Positions 1 through 8,207 of a DNA stretch of 45,239 bases are shown in pieces. The DNA comes from Alicyclobacillus pomorum DSM 14955 (lineage in GTDB: Bacteria; Bacillota; Bacilli; Alicyclobacillales; Alicyclobacillaceae). The notes beneath the pieces are model-generated. The model had not been told where the DNA came from and did not search any database. It worked only from the letters and a program-made list of their open reading frames with translations. Location of the stretch: contig NZ_AXAR01000005.1 in assembly GCF_000472905.1 (NCBI RefSeq), positions 1 to 45,239 on the forward strand, in the 5' to 3' direction. The position numbers and the translations under genes are program-made. Each line of letters begins with the position of its first letter. Position 1 is the first letter of the stretch.

Positions 1-118
1 GTCTGGTGGCAATGGCGGAGGGGAAACACGCGTACCCATCCCGAACACGACCGTTAAGACCTCCAGCGCCGATGATACTTGGGGCGGGAGCCCCTGGGAA
101 AGTAGGACGCCGCCAGGC
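1..118 (+). rRNA. rrf: 5S ribosomal RNA (5' end at window edge)
   Basis: The sequence has the 5S hallmarks: CCGAACAC in the loop B/C region, the GCGCCGATG segment, and AGTAGGACGCCGCCAGGC closing the terminal stem with the first bases of the window. The length (about 118 nt) fits a complete or nearly complete molecule. 16S and 23S are not in the window, so this is the tail of an rRNA operon cut by the window edge. Confidence 0.95.
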
Positions 119-128
119 AAGAGAGCAG

Positions 129-163
129 AAGAGCTCAGTGCTACATGCACTGGGCTCTTTTGT
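129..163 (+). terminator. Intrinsic terminator of the rRNA operon
   Basis: An 11-bp stem (AGAGCTCAGTG / CACTGGGCTCT, one G-T pair) with a 7-nt loop is followed by TTTTG, directly after the 5S rRNA. Confidence 0.85.
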
Positions 164-199
164 GCTGGGTGAGACTGTGTGATGAATCATGGACGTCTT

Positions 200-751
200 C
201 TATCCCTCGTGGTTTATCCAGTCTTGAGCTAACATGCCATAGACAATGTGGTCCACGAAGTGATCGTAGATCCATTCGGCTTGACGAATACAACCCTCGT
301 TTTGGAAGCCTAACCGTTCTGGAATCGCTCTGCTTTTGAGATTGTCAACGGCAGCCCGAATTTCTATCCGGTTCAGCTTGTAATCCCGGAATGCAATGTC
401 GACGACTGCTCGAACGGATTGGGTCATAATCCCATGCCCTTGAAATCGTTCTGCGAGCCAGTATCCAATGCTCGTGTGGCGATTGGTCCAATGGATGCCA
501 TGTAACCCGACGCAGCCAGCAAGCTGACCTTTGTACCAAATCCCTGCATGAAATCCATTGTTTTCGGCAAATTGATTCAGCGTTGTTTGAATGAACGAAC
601 GTGTGTCGTCGGCTGTTTTGGTCTCATCAACCCAAGGAAGCCATTGTCGCAGGTGATGTCTCGATGTGTCGGTCAACGCAAAAACTTCAACTGCATCTTG
701 TACCGTCAGCAGCTTTAACCGGATGTTGTCGTTGACTGGGTAGTAGAACAT
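200..751 (-). CDS. GNAT family N-acetyltransferase (RimJ/RimL-like)
   Basis: A 183-aa single-domain acetyltransferase of the RimJ/RimL/YdaF type, predicted to move an acetyl group from acetyl-CoA to a protein N-terminal amine or a small amine in the cytosol. The acetyl-CoA motif ERFQGHGIMT lies at about residues 101-110. The preceding strand-helix (IGYWLA) and the C-terminal NxxSRAIPERLGF-type segment are typical of the family. The start is supported by AAAGGAGG about 7 nt upstream. It stands alone, downstream of and in the opposite direction to the rRNA operon. The substrate cannot be read from the sequence. Confidence 0.88.
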   Translation of the reverse strand: MFYYPVNDNIRLKLLTVQDAVEVFALTDTSRHHLRQWLPWVDETKTADDTRSFIQTTLNQFAENNGFHAGIWYKGQLAGCVGLHGIHWTNRHTSIGYWLAERFQGHGIMTQSVRAVVDIAFRDYKLNRIEIRAAVDNLKSRAIPERLGFQNEGCIRQAEWIYDHFVDHIVYGMLAQDWINHEG

Positions 752-829
752 GCGAAGCCTCCTTTGCCTCTTGAGTTCGCACCTGCACAGAGGAAGAACC
801 GTTCCGAAAATGTGAACCCCACCAACAGC

Positions 830-1699
830 TCAGTGCGGCAGGGAGGTGGGGTTACCATGGGCTACATGTTCCAGCATTCTGTCAATCACGGCTTGATGTA
901 CATCTGGCGGTAAGTGGTGACCGTACCCTTCGTAGGCGTGAACGGTAAACGGTTTTCCGTGCGCCCTCAGTGACTCGCTCATCAATATGGCGTGTCGGAA
1001 CGGTACCTGGACGTCGGCTGTTCCATGGACGATAAGAACTGGGCAGGGAATGTCCTGTGCCAGTCGGGCAGGGGATCGTTGCTGGTACGCGTCCGGGACC
1101 TTTGTGGGAGAACCGCCTACCACGCGCTTGAGCATACGCCGCAGTTCGATTCGCTCCTCGTACGTCCACGCCAAGTCCGCAACGCCGCCCCACAAAATGA
1201 GGTGGTGTACGTCACGCGCTGCAATGGTTAACTTGGTTGCATTAATCGATCCACGCGAAAACCCGAGTGCTGAGATGGCGTTGGCCTGAACGAACGGCAT
1301 CGATTGCAACAAGCGGTACGCTTCCAAGACGTCGTTACAGTCTGCCCCACCAAACTGGTCGCGGCCGGGGTTGCCATACGTACCTCGATACCACGGTGCG
1401 ATAACGGCGTACCCACGCGCCATAAAGTCGTTGATCCAAGGAATTTTTGCCATGCCCACACGGTTGATGCCGCCTCGGCAATAGACGAGTCCCGGCAAAG
1501 AATCGTTTACTGGAACACGGTCTTTCTCTTCGTCCTCGGCTCCTTCAACCACCTCTACAGAAAGGTCAGGGCGGTGCCCATACCTCTGTATCAGCAGTGT
1601 CAGGATGTCGTCGCGTTGGACGCGAATCGCACTTGGGATTCCTAAATAGGCTTTTACCAGAAGTTCATCGGATAAGTAGGTCAACTCAAAGATGCCCAT
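830..1699 (-). CDS. Alpha/beta hydrolase, prolyl-oligopeptidase-like (S9-type)
   Basis: A 289-aa serine hydrolase. The nucleophile elbow is GFSRG with Ser148. Asp229 (HGTAD, before a VPF segment) and His261 (GYGHH) complete a plausible catalytic triad. An N-terminal helical extension of about 60 residues precedes the hydrolase fold. The fold resembles S9-family dipeptidyl/acyl peptidase domains, but no beta-propeller is present, so it is probably a small esterase or peptidase. It starts 9 bp after the stop of the upstream membrane-protein gene and has only a weak ribosome site, which suggests translational coupling. The substrate is unknown. Confidence 0.82.
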   Translation of the reverse strand: MGIFELTYLSDELLVKAYLGIPSAIRVQRDDILTLLIQRYGHRPDLSVEVVEGAEDEEKDRVPVNDSLPGLVYCRGGINRVGMAKIPWINDFMARGYAVIAPWYRGTYGNPGRDQFGGADCNDVLEAYRLLQSMPFVQANAISALGFSRGSINATKLTIAARDVHHLILWGGVADLAWTYEERIELRRMLKRVVGGSPTKVPDAYQQRSPARLAQDIPCPVLIVHGTADVQVPFRHAILMSESLRAHGKPFTVHAYEGYGHHLPPDVHQAVIDRMLEHVAHGNPTSLPH

Positions 1700-1708
1700 G
1701 CATCTATC

Positions 1709-2155
1709 TTACCACTCGTCCCCTGATGCGATGTAATCGTCGGGCGAGTCAGCAACGCCGAGATTCTGTTCATGCACTGTACAGGACGGCCGCACTAGCG
1801 CAAGTACCGCCCTGCCGAGCCAGGTACCTGCGAGGCCAAGGAGCAATCCAGTGAGTACCGTGATGGCGTCGACCACCCACCACAGTTTCGTGCCAAAACC
1901 CATCATCGCCGACACGGCGGCGGCAGCCGCGTGCATGTGCCCCGTCCGGCTCATCCAAGCGAGTGGTAACCCCCAACCGGCCGCAGAGACCGAAGCGCTG
2001 AGAAATGCGGCTACGCCACCACGAACAGGGAGTCCTGTAAGCGCAATACCGACCAGAAACGTCACATACCAGAGACCGAGAATATTCGCATACCAGATGA
2101 TGCCGAGGCTCACCAACAATATGGCCCAAATCACCCATCGACTGATGTGAACCAT
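1709..2155 (-). CDS. Hypothetical multi-pass membrane protein
   Basis: A 148-aa protein. I chose the ATG at 2155 because GAAGGAGGTGAT ends 3-4 nt upstream. A longer in-frame start at 2191 would overlap the penicillin-acylase stop and has no ribosome site. Hydrophobic stretches after the N-terminal 5 residues (WVIWAILLVSLGIIWYA), in the middle (LTGLPVRGG to LSAS) and near residue 100 (VVDAITVLTGLLLGLAG) give about three to four membrane spans. The polar C-terminal tail is acidic. I recognise no family. It is downstream of the broken acylase gene and coupled to the alpha/beta hydrolase. Confidence 0.7.
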   Translation of the reverse strand: MVHISRWVIWAILLVSLGIIWYANILGLWYVTFLVGIALTGLPVRGGVAAFLSASVSAAGWGLPLAWMSRTGHMHAAAAAVSAMMGFGTKLWWVVDAITVLTGLLLGLAGTWLGRAVLALVRPSCTVHEQNLGVADSPDDYIASGDEW

Positions 2156-2180
2156 CGAATCACCTCCTTCACTCACCATG

Positions 2181-4657
2181 TCAAGGTTCAAGCTCCCACT
2201 CGACGCTTTGGGGTGACCTATCTACGGTGGGAAAGTCTTGCATTGGGTAATACGCACCGTTCCACCAGGCCGTAATGAAATTTGCATACCAGGGGGACAA
2301 CGGGTTCTCACTCTGGCCCCCGGGATACACACCAAAGCCCTGTTTCGTGCCCCAATCCATGATGAACCGCCAACTGGGCCCCGCTGTCGACAAGTATCCG
2401 TCTGCGGAATCCGCCGCATTTACGCTCCAAATGTCCCCGCCGCTCGGAAACGGTCCGTAGCCCAGTTCCGGAACACGCAGGAGAGAGGGGAACTGGCGAC
2501 TGTGGAGCAATCCCCACGACCGCGCCTTCGGACCCGCTCCGAGGCGTGCCGAGAGCGAACCCACGGCTTCGTGGAAGGACTGCCGCATGACCTCGTTAGC
2601 GTCGCGCCGTGTGCCGTTCGGCAAAGAAAAGGCTGCATTGTTCGGGTCTTTTAACGTCCACGCTTCCAAGTCCTCGTTTAAAGAGGCGAGGTTCGGGTTT
2701 ACTTTGAGGGACGGATCCACCTCGACCGGAACTTTGAAGTGGTCCCACCACGGTTGAAACGTATCTGACAGGTACTGCGTCCAAAACGTCCACCACAGGG
2801 CGGCCGCCGGTGAGTCGGAATCCATCCGGTAGTCCCACGATTTCAACAGTGACAACGCACTTTGTTCGTTGCTCGTCAGGGGTTGACCCTTCGCAGCTTC
2901 CAAGAGTTTCGGGACCATCAGACTGGCGAGATAATCTCTTGTGTCGTTCTGCAACGACTGCATATCCTTCACGGTCAATCGATCCCAGCGGCTCAGTGTC
3001 CGGTAAATTTCATTCGCACGGTACCCGTCGGAGAAGAAGTCGAGGCTCGTTCCGATGTAATATGGGTAGTCCGGCTCTACGACCCGTTGGTTGGCGCTGA
3101 AAACGAAGTGTGACGGCGGGGTGTACACCTGCGGGATGTCGTCGAACGGGATGGTTCCACACATGTCAGACTCGCCGGTACCAGGGAGGGGGAGCCACGG
3201 ACTGCCCTGCTTGATGATGGGTAGTACCCCGCAGAAATGAGGCCAATGTTTCCCGCGTCGTCCGCATACACAAAGTTCTGGGACGGCGCGTGCCAGTCTT
3301 TCAGCGCATCTCGGAATTGATGGAAATTGGTTGACCGAATGATGTTCATCATCACCTGGATATCTGGCGATGGGTCGGCACCTATCCAATCGACGGACAG
3401 CGTTTGTCCTTTTTGCGTGAGCACAGGACCGTGAACTGTGAGATTCACTGTCAGGTGTTGCGTTTGGCCGCCTTTCACAGGAATGTCGTAGGTGACTTGC
3501 CGCTGGCCATTCCAAAAGTACTGACCGGGGTGGTCCGCATCTGTCTTCTCCGCGTAAAAGAAGGTGGCCTGGTTCTGGACGTTCGTCAGGCTCCAACTGA
3601 TGTGTTCATTGCACCCAATTAAGATGAGCGGCAAGCCAGGGATGCTGACACCCGAGAAGTGGAAGTCGGGCGCGTTGCCCTGAACCTGGTACCAGATGGC
3701 CGGGAGAGTTTGGGATAGGTGAGGATCGCCAGCCAAGCGGTTTCCCATTCGCCGTCTTGGTGCCGTCCACGGCCCAGTTGTTGCTGTTAGATCCCTGGTG
3801 CACCGCGGGGACCGGCAGGCTCCGCATGCGGTTCTCTACATCCCGCACAGCAGCCAGCTCCGCGTCAGAGATGGGTTGCGCAGTGGGAAGCGGAGAGACG
3901 CCACCCGCTTTGTATGGACCTGGATCATACGGGTGTTGTTCATTCGGTGGCAGGACAGGAAACCAGTTCATGGTCCGGTTGTACCCGAGTGACTTTGTTA
4001 GCAGTGCATAGTCGAGAGGGGTGTCTGTGTAATCTAAGGTTTGAGTCATGATGCCTTGGATCACGAGACTATCAACGGGTGTCCACGCCTTCGGCTCGTA
4101 CCCGAGCAACTTGAAGGCGTATGGAAGCTGTCCGGACTGTTTGTCTTCGCTTAGTTTGGCGTTCACGCCTGCCGAGTATGCTGTGAGCGCCTGATAGGCG
4201 TCACTGTCCTTGGACATTTGTTCCCATTCCTGCTTGGCCGTGCGGAGTAATCCAAGTTGTAATTCAAAGGTATCCGAGGGAAGCGCTTTCTTGCCGACAA
4301 CTTGCGAAAACAGCCCTTCGCCTTGACGCCGCATGAGATCCATCTGTGTCAATCGGAAGGTTGCGTGCAGATATCCCATGGTTGCAAACAGATCATGGTT
4401 TGTGGATGCGTTGATGTATGCTACGCCGTTCTCATCGAACGCAACAGTGACGGATTTGTCCAGAAACGACAAGTGCAAAGTCTGTGACTTCGGTAGAGTG
4501 GCTTCTTTCGCTACGGTCCAAACGCCAGTCCCAGGTTGAACGCAACCCCCAACGCAGGCAAGGGACTGACTCCTTTACCCGCGAGCAACAGGACACCGCC
4601 GGAAAATACCATAGCGGCAGCCACATTGAGACTGCGGAGAACGATGGACTGCCTCAC
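2181..4657 (-). pseudogene. Penicillin acylase family (Ntn-hydrolase), broken by three apparent frameshifts
   Basis: Read across three frames, this is a full-length (about 820 aa) penicillin G acylase/cephalosporin acylase homologue. A GTG start at 4657 opens a hydrophobic signal-anchor (VAAAMVFSGGVLLLAGK). Next come GTGVWTVAKEA, the A-chain, the autoprocessing Ntn site GSNSNNWAV (the serine after Gly would be the nucleophile), then GDPHL, the B-chain SANQRV and a long C-terminus ending at 2181. Frame breaks lie near 4534 (a C missing in an AACC run), 3733 (an extra G in CTTGGCT) and 3220 (a C missing in a CCC run). Family members hydrolyse acyl amides, including acyl-homoserine lactones and beta-lactams. 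All breaks are at short homopolymers, so either sequencing error or real decay fits. Confidence 0.85.
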
Positions 4658-4812
4658 GTACTTACCCCACCCATTTCAGCGTTTCGAAGAACACCCATTC
4701 ATCTATTTTTCTCAATTATATCAGAATTCGACAAAAATCGCGTATCATTTTGAGAATTGTTGATGGTCTTGTCGACGGATCAGTCATCCGAAATCTGGAG
4801 AAGACCGAACGG

Positions 4813-4841
4813 TTGAATTCAGCCTTCATACATGGTACAAT
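4813..4841 (+). promoter_or_regulatory. Sigma-A promoter for the tRNA-Gly/tRNA-Ile2 pair
   Basis: A -35 TTGAAT (4813-4818) and -10 TACAAT (4836-4841) with a 17-nt spacer lie 27 nt before the first tRNA. Confidence 0.7.
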
Positions 4842-4867
4842 GTCTTCTGCACGTTGGATTTGACTGC

Positions 4868-4942
4868 GCGGAAGTGGCTCAGGGGTAGAGCATCGCCTTG
4901 CCAAGGCGAGGGTCGCGGGTTCGAATCCCGTCTTCCGCTCCA
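4868..4942 (+). tRNA. tRNA-Gly (GCC)
   Basis: A full cloverleaf with acceptor GCGGAAG/CTTCCGC, anticodon stem CGCCT/AGGCG around GCC, T arm GCGGGTTCGAATCCCGT and an encoded CCA end. It is followed 5 nt later by the CAT tRNA. Confidence 0.97.
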
Positions 4943-4947
4943 GAAGA

Positions 4948-5024
<77 letters not shown>

Positions 5025-5047
5025 AGATGTGTTGACGAAAGATGTTG

Positions 5048-5097
5048 AAGACCGCGTGATGTCCATGTGTGAGTGGGCACGCGGTCTTTCCGTTTTG
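5048..5097 (+). terminator. Intrinsic terminator of the first tRNA unit
   Basis: AAGACCGCGT pairs with ACGCGGTCTT across a roughly 20-nt loop, followed by a T-rich run (TTTCCGTTTT). Confidence 0.8.
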
Positions 5098-5131
5098 GGG
5101 GTACGGAAGTCCTGCCGCATGTCCAAAGCGG

Positions 5132-5160
5132 TTGCTTTGAACGACACGGATGTGTATAAT
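5132..5160 (+). promoter_or_regulatory. Sigma-A promoter for tRNA-Gly (TCC)
   Basis: A -35 TTGCTT (5132-5137) and perfect -10 TATAAT (5155-5160) with a 17-nt spacer lie 57 nt before the tRNA. Confidence 0.7.
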
Positions 5161-5217
5161 AATCTTTGTCGTTCGGGTGTCGACGGATTTACTACGTCAT
5201 AAACAACAACAAAATGT

Positions 5218-5291
5218 GCGGGTGTAGTTCAATGGTAGAACTCCAGCCTTCCAAGCTGGTAGCGTGGGTTCGATTCCCATCACCCGCTCCA
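5218..5291 (+). tRNA. tRNA-Gly (TCC)
   Basis: A cloverleaf with acceptor GCGGGTG/CACCCGC, anticodon TCC between CCAGC and GCTGG, T arm GTGGGTTCGATTCCCAT and an encoded CCA. It lies at the left border of an AT-rich patch. Confidence 0.97.
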
Positions 5292-5303
5292 AACGAGCGA
5301 AAT

Positions 5304-5349
5304 AAACCATCACAGTCAGACAATGATGTTTGGTTGTGGTGGTTTTGTT
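5304..5349 (+). terminator. Probable terminator after tRNA-Gly (TCC)
   Basis: AACCATCAC can pair with GTGGTGGTT (with a G-T pair), followed by TTTTGTT. Confidence 0.5.
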
Positions 5350-5358
5350 ATTCGGTTG

Positions 5359-5374
5359 AGCGATTTGCAAAACG
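5359..5374 (+). repeat. Copy of the GATTTGCAAA intergenic motif
   Basis: An exact copy of the consensus AGCGATTTGCAAAACG, between the tRNA and a convergent small gene. See the finding on the dispersed family. Confidence 0.6.
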
Positions 5375-5426
5375 CCTCTTTTCACATTTACCTTCATGAA
5401 AATTTTTTGCATCTTTGCTTGCTACC

Positions 5427-5678
5427 CTATTCTTGTTTAGTGACTTTCCATCTGATTGCCATTGCAAACAACGAGATGGCAGCGACTAACAAAAAGAATG
5501 CAACGTAATCCTTCAATACAATGCAGACAACCCCAATTGAAGCCAAAACTATCGCACCGATAAAGAATTGCGTTGATGTGCTTTTACCTTTGAAGGCTTT
5601 AGAAAATATTGCATAGGCGGACAACACCATCAAAACAAACGCAACAAATGCAATGACTTGGGTGATTGCGAACAGCAT
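5427..5678 (-). CDS. Small hypothetical membrane protein (83 aa)
   Basis: An 83-aa protein with three hydrophobic segments (about residues 2-24, 38-56 and 58-75). A short basic loop (KAFKGKS) separates the first two, and the tail is charged. The start is supported by GAGGAGG about 8 nt upstream. I recognise no family. It follows the lipoprotein gene by 22 bp in the same direction and may share its transcript. Both genes are clearly richer in A+T than the rest of the window. Confidence 0.7.
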   Translation of the reverse strand: MLFAITQVIAFVAFVLMVLSAYAIFSKAFKGKSTSTQFFIGAIVLASIGVVCIVLKDYVAFFLLVAAISLFAMAIRWKVTKQE

Positions 5679-5700
5679 TGTTTGTCCTCCTCGAAGGTAC

Positions 5701-6549
5701 TTAGCTTATCAAAACATACGAACTGGGCATCTTTTGAGGAAGGTTTGTTTCAGTCCATACAACAGGTGGTAATACTTCTAGTCCTTGTTGGGTTCCTTTG
5801 ATCAATTGCATGGCAGGTTGGAAAATGACATTCCGTTCATCTGGAGTAAACCCAATCTCGCAGTATATTGTTATCGTTTCATTCGGGAGAATGGTAAAGC
5901 CACTAGATGGCATAGGCCGTGTATTATCGGGGATAGATAAATCCATTGCACTAATCCCACTGATGTAGTGATAGTTAGTAATTGTAAAATCGCCAGCTTG
6001 AATTAATTTAACGAATTTGATGGGGGTACTTGTAGTGTTTTTTAGACTAAAATAATAGACCCTCGAAGAAACAAATGAACCTCCACCACCTGCTAATGCT
6101 TGCTCCATATCCACCCAACTGACTTGTTTTGAAATCAGAGATGTGCTTACACTCGCATAAGGAAGCGTTTTATGCCATGCATTCGTTGAGATTGTTATTG
6201 GCAATTTTGCGTTTTTGATATCACGTGTCACTTTTGCATCGCATTGTGTAGTGAACTCAATCTGATTTTCCGTCTTGTTCGGTTGAGTATGAATGCTTTG
6301 AACAGCAATGCCTTGTGATTCTTGTAAAAGTATAGATGTTACTTGGGCATTTTTCGATGGATTTCGACATAGCAAATCGTACTGGAGGGGAATTACAGAG
6401 GATGGGTCTGATACTACATTTATAGACCATCCTCCTAAACTCAACCATTGTTCTGGTTTGTTGTCTACCTTCCTCGGTGATGTTGAGCAACCAATCGTCA
6501 AAGCAGCGATGGAAGAAAGAAGTAAGATGGTCGCAGATTTTTTTCGCAT
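5701..6549 (-). CDS. Hypothetical lipoprotein
   Basis: A 282-aa exported protein. The N-terminus has a basic start (MRKK), a hydrophobic core and the lipobox LTIGC with Cys21, so it should be lipid-anchored to the outer face of the membrane. The rest is rich in beta-forming Thr/Ser/Ile segments and has no motif I know. GGAGGGG about 8 nt before the ATG supports the start. The A+T-rich composition contrasts with its neighbours and suggests horizontal origin. No enzymatic function can be inferred. Confidence 0.78.
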   Translation of the reverse strand: MRKKSATILLLSSIAALTIGCSTSPRKVDNKPEQWLSLGGWSINVVSDPSSVIPLQYDLLCRNPSKNAQVTSILLQESQGIAVQSIHTQPNKTENQIEFTTQCDAKVTRDIKNAKLPITISTNAWHKTLPYASVSTSLISKQVSWVDMEQALAGGGGSFVSSRVYYFSLKNTTSTPIKFVKLIQAGDFTITNYHYISGISAMDLSIPDNTRPMPSSGFTILPNETITIYCEIGFTPDERNVIFQPAMQLIKGTQQGLEVLPPVVWTETNLPQKMPSSYVLIS

Positions 6550-6682
6550 AGAGTATTCCCCTCCGTGATTTCTCCTTAATGGAGAACTACAGAATGATAG
6601 ACGTAATGGTCCTATCTACTTGCATCGCAAGTCACTAGAGGTACATTGATTTGTCTCGAAACACGTTGCTCATGTCGAAGCT

Positions 6683-6742
6683 TTATGCCAGTGTTACATC
6701 GCTCGGCCCCCATCCAGCAGGGCCAAGGCTAACTTTCTTCAT
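6683..6742 (-). CDS. Possible 19-aa peptide
   Basis: A short frame, MKKVSLGPAGWGPSDVTLA, with an AAAGGG ribosome site 6-7 nt upstream. An in-frame ATG 7 codons earlier would give a 26-aa form. It lies 134 bp upstream of the lipoprotein gene on the same strand. There is no secretion signal and no recognised partner. The Gly/Pro/Trp-rich body does not look like random shadow sequence, but the evidence is thin. Confidence 0.25.
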   Translation of the reverse strand: MKKVSLGPAGWGPSDVTLA

Positions 6743-6955
6743 CGTTTTCCCTTTCCTCTTCATGTTACTAAGAACCGGCACAGAAATGTTGTATATTTTT
6801 CGTTCTAGTCTGTAAATTGAGCTAGCATTGCACTTCACTTTATGGGCATTTCCAGAGCTATTTGCGTTACGTTCTTTGCAACGACAATGGATAAGGCGTA
6901 TCATTCGACATTGTCAGAGGCACATGGTTCAGTTTTCGAAATAGGAGGTTTAGGG

Positions 6956-7885
6956 ATGCCGCTTTATCCGGATATACAAGCGATTCTGGACAAGATCAAT
7001 GCCGTGCCGCGGCCGCCGCTTGACTCCATTTCGCTTGAAGTATTTCGAAAGCAAGCATTCAGCTTTCCTGCCAAACCCATGGAGGTCAAGGAAGTATATG
7101 AGCGCGTCTTGCCGCTGTCAGGACGAGACATTCGCGTACGTGTGTATTTGCCAGATTCGGCAGGACCCGCACCTCGTCCGGCACTGATTTACTATCACGG
7201 CGGCGGCTGGGTGACAGGCAACATTGCGAGCCATGATTCGATTTGTCGGGTTTTGGCCAATCTCGGTCAGTGTATCGTGGTCTCGGTGGATTACCGCTTG
7301 GCACCTGAGCACAAGTTTCCCGCTGCGGTGCACGATGCATTTGATGCGTTACAGTGGATTGCCGCGCACGCAGATGAGTTCGATATCCATCCACAGCGAA
7401 TTGCTGTTGGGGGAGACAGTGCAGGAGGTAACCTGGCCGCGGTTGCTTGCGTCATCGCCAAAGAACGTAAGGCGCCACAGGTGAAGTATCAATTTCTGAT
7501 CTATCCTTCGACTGGATATGCGGAAGAACCGCCCTCCATGCGAGAGAACGGGGAGGGTTACTTGTTGACCCGTGAAATGATGAATTGGTTCCGGAAACAC
7601 TACTTAAACAACGATGAAGAATTGCTTCACCCTTATGTGGCTCCCATCTTGTACTCTGACTTACGTGGTTTGCCTCCAGCGTTCATTGCTACAGCCCAGT
7701 ACGATCCGCTGCGGGACGTTGGTCGCGCATACGCGGATAAACTGCGTGAAAACGGAGTTGAAGTCACGTACAAGAACTTCGAGGGACTCATCCACGGATT
7801 CGCGAATCTGCACGGCATCGCGCCCAGTGCACAAAAAGCACTGGAGTTTTGTGCTGAGCAGTTGCGGATGGCGATGCATAAATGA
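6956..7885 (+). CDS. Carboxylesterase of the hormone-sensitive lipase family (Est2-like)
   Basis: A 309-aa alpha/beta hydrolase very similar from memory to the thermophilic Est2 of Alicyclobacillus acidocaldarius. It starts MPLYPDIQ, has the oxyanion motif HGGGW at 81-85, GDSAG with Ser155, Asp250 in QYDPLRDVG and His280 in LIHGF. Family members hydrolyse medium-chain acyl esters in the cytosol. I chose the ATG at 6956 because AGGAGG lies 7 nt upstream; the open frame extends further 5' to 6842 without a ribosome site. It is a single gene followed by a terminator and a copy of the intergenic motif. Confidence 0.93.
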   Translation: MPLYPDIQAILDKINAVPRPPLDSISLEVFRKQAFSFPAKPMEVKEVYERVLPLSGRDIRVRVYLPDSAGPAPRPALIYYHGGGWVTGNIASHDSICRVLANLGQCIVVSVDYRLAPEHKFPAAVHDAFDALQWIAAHADEFDIHPQRIAVGGDSAGGNLAAVACVIAKERKAPQVKYQFLIYPSTGYAEEPPSMRENGEGYLLTREMMNWFRKHYLNNDEELLHPYVAPILYSDLRGLPPAFIATAQYDPLRDVGRAYADKLRENGVEVTYKNFEGLIHGFANLHGIAPSAQKALEFCAEQLRMAMHK

Positions 7886-7887
7886 TG

Positions 7888-7903
7888 AGCGATTTGCAAA
7901 ATG
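7888..7903 (+). repeat. Copy of the GATTTGCAAA intergenic motif
   Basis: AGCGATTTGCAAAATG begins 3 bp after the esterase stop codon. It matches the consensus at all but one position. Confidence 0.6.
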
Positions 7904-7905
7904 GA

Positions 7906-7937
7906 GAGGCGGTTCCACGAAGGGACCGCCGTTTCGT
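7906..7937 (+). terminator. Terminator after the Est2-like esterase
   Basis: GGCGGTTCC pairs with GGACCGCC (one bulge/mismatch), followed by GTTTCGTT. The stem is good but the T run is short. Confidence 0.6.
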
Positions 7938-7993
7938 TATAGCATGTGAGCGACAGAATACAAAATCTATGTCAACTTTGTTTCAATGATTGC

Positions 7994-8113
7994 TCATTTG
8001 TTTTTATCTCCGTGATTCATTTTGGAGTGAAACAGGTACTTATGTGCGACCGTGCGACATCCTAATAAAACGACAACCGTTACCGCGCCAAGTGCAAGCC
8101 CTCCTAATTCCAT
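7994..8113 (-). CDS. 39-aa single-span membrane protein downstream of mntH
   Basis: The protein begins MELGGLALGAVTVVVLLGC, forming one membrane helix, and ends in a basic, His/Lys-rich cytosolic-type tail (HKYLFHSKMNHGDKNK). GAGGAG lies about 9 nt before the ATG at 8113. It starts about 95 bp after the mntH stop on the same strand, so it may be co-transcribed. The position invites comparison with small proteins that modulate Mn transport (for example MntS of E. coli), but I see no sequence similarity and infer only linkage. Confidence 0.5.
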   Translation of the reverse strand: MELGGLALGAVTVVVLLGCRTVAHKYLFHSKMNHGDKNK

Positions 8114-8207
8114 AGTCACACACTCCTCGACTACACCTGAACCAACACGTTCCTCAGAGCCTATACAAGTGGTTCTCACGATGTTCAGATTCAAGGACAG
8201 CCTGTTC

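Noticed and set aside
200-539. Short frames antisense to the acetyltransferase (145-339 and 345-539)
   Set aside because: Shadow frames within a clear GNAT gene, without ribosome sites.
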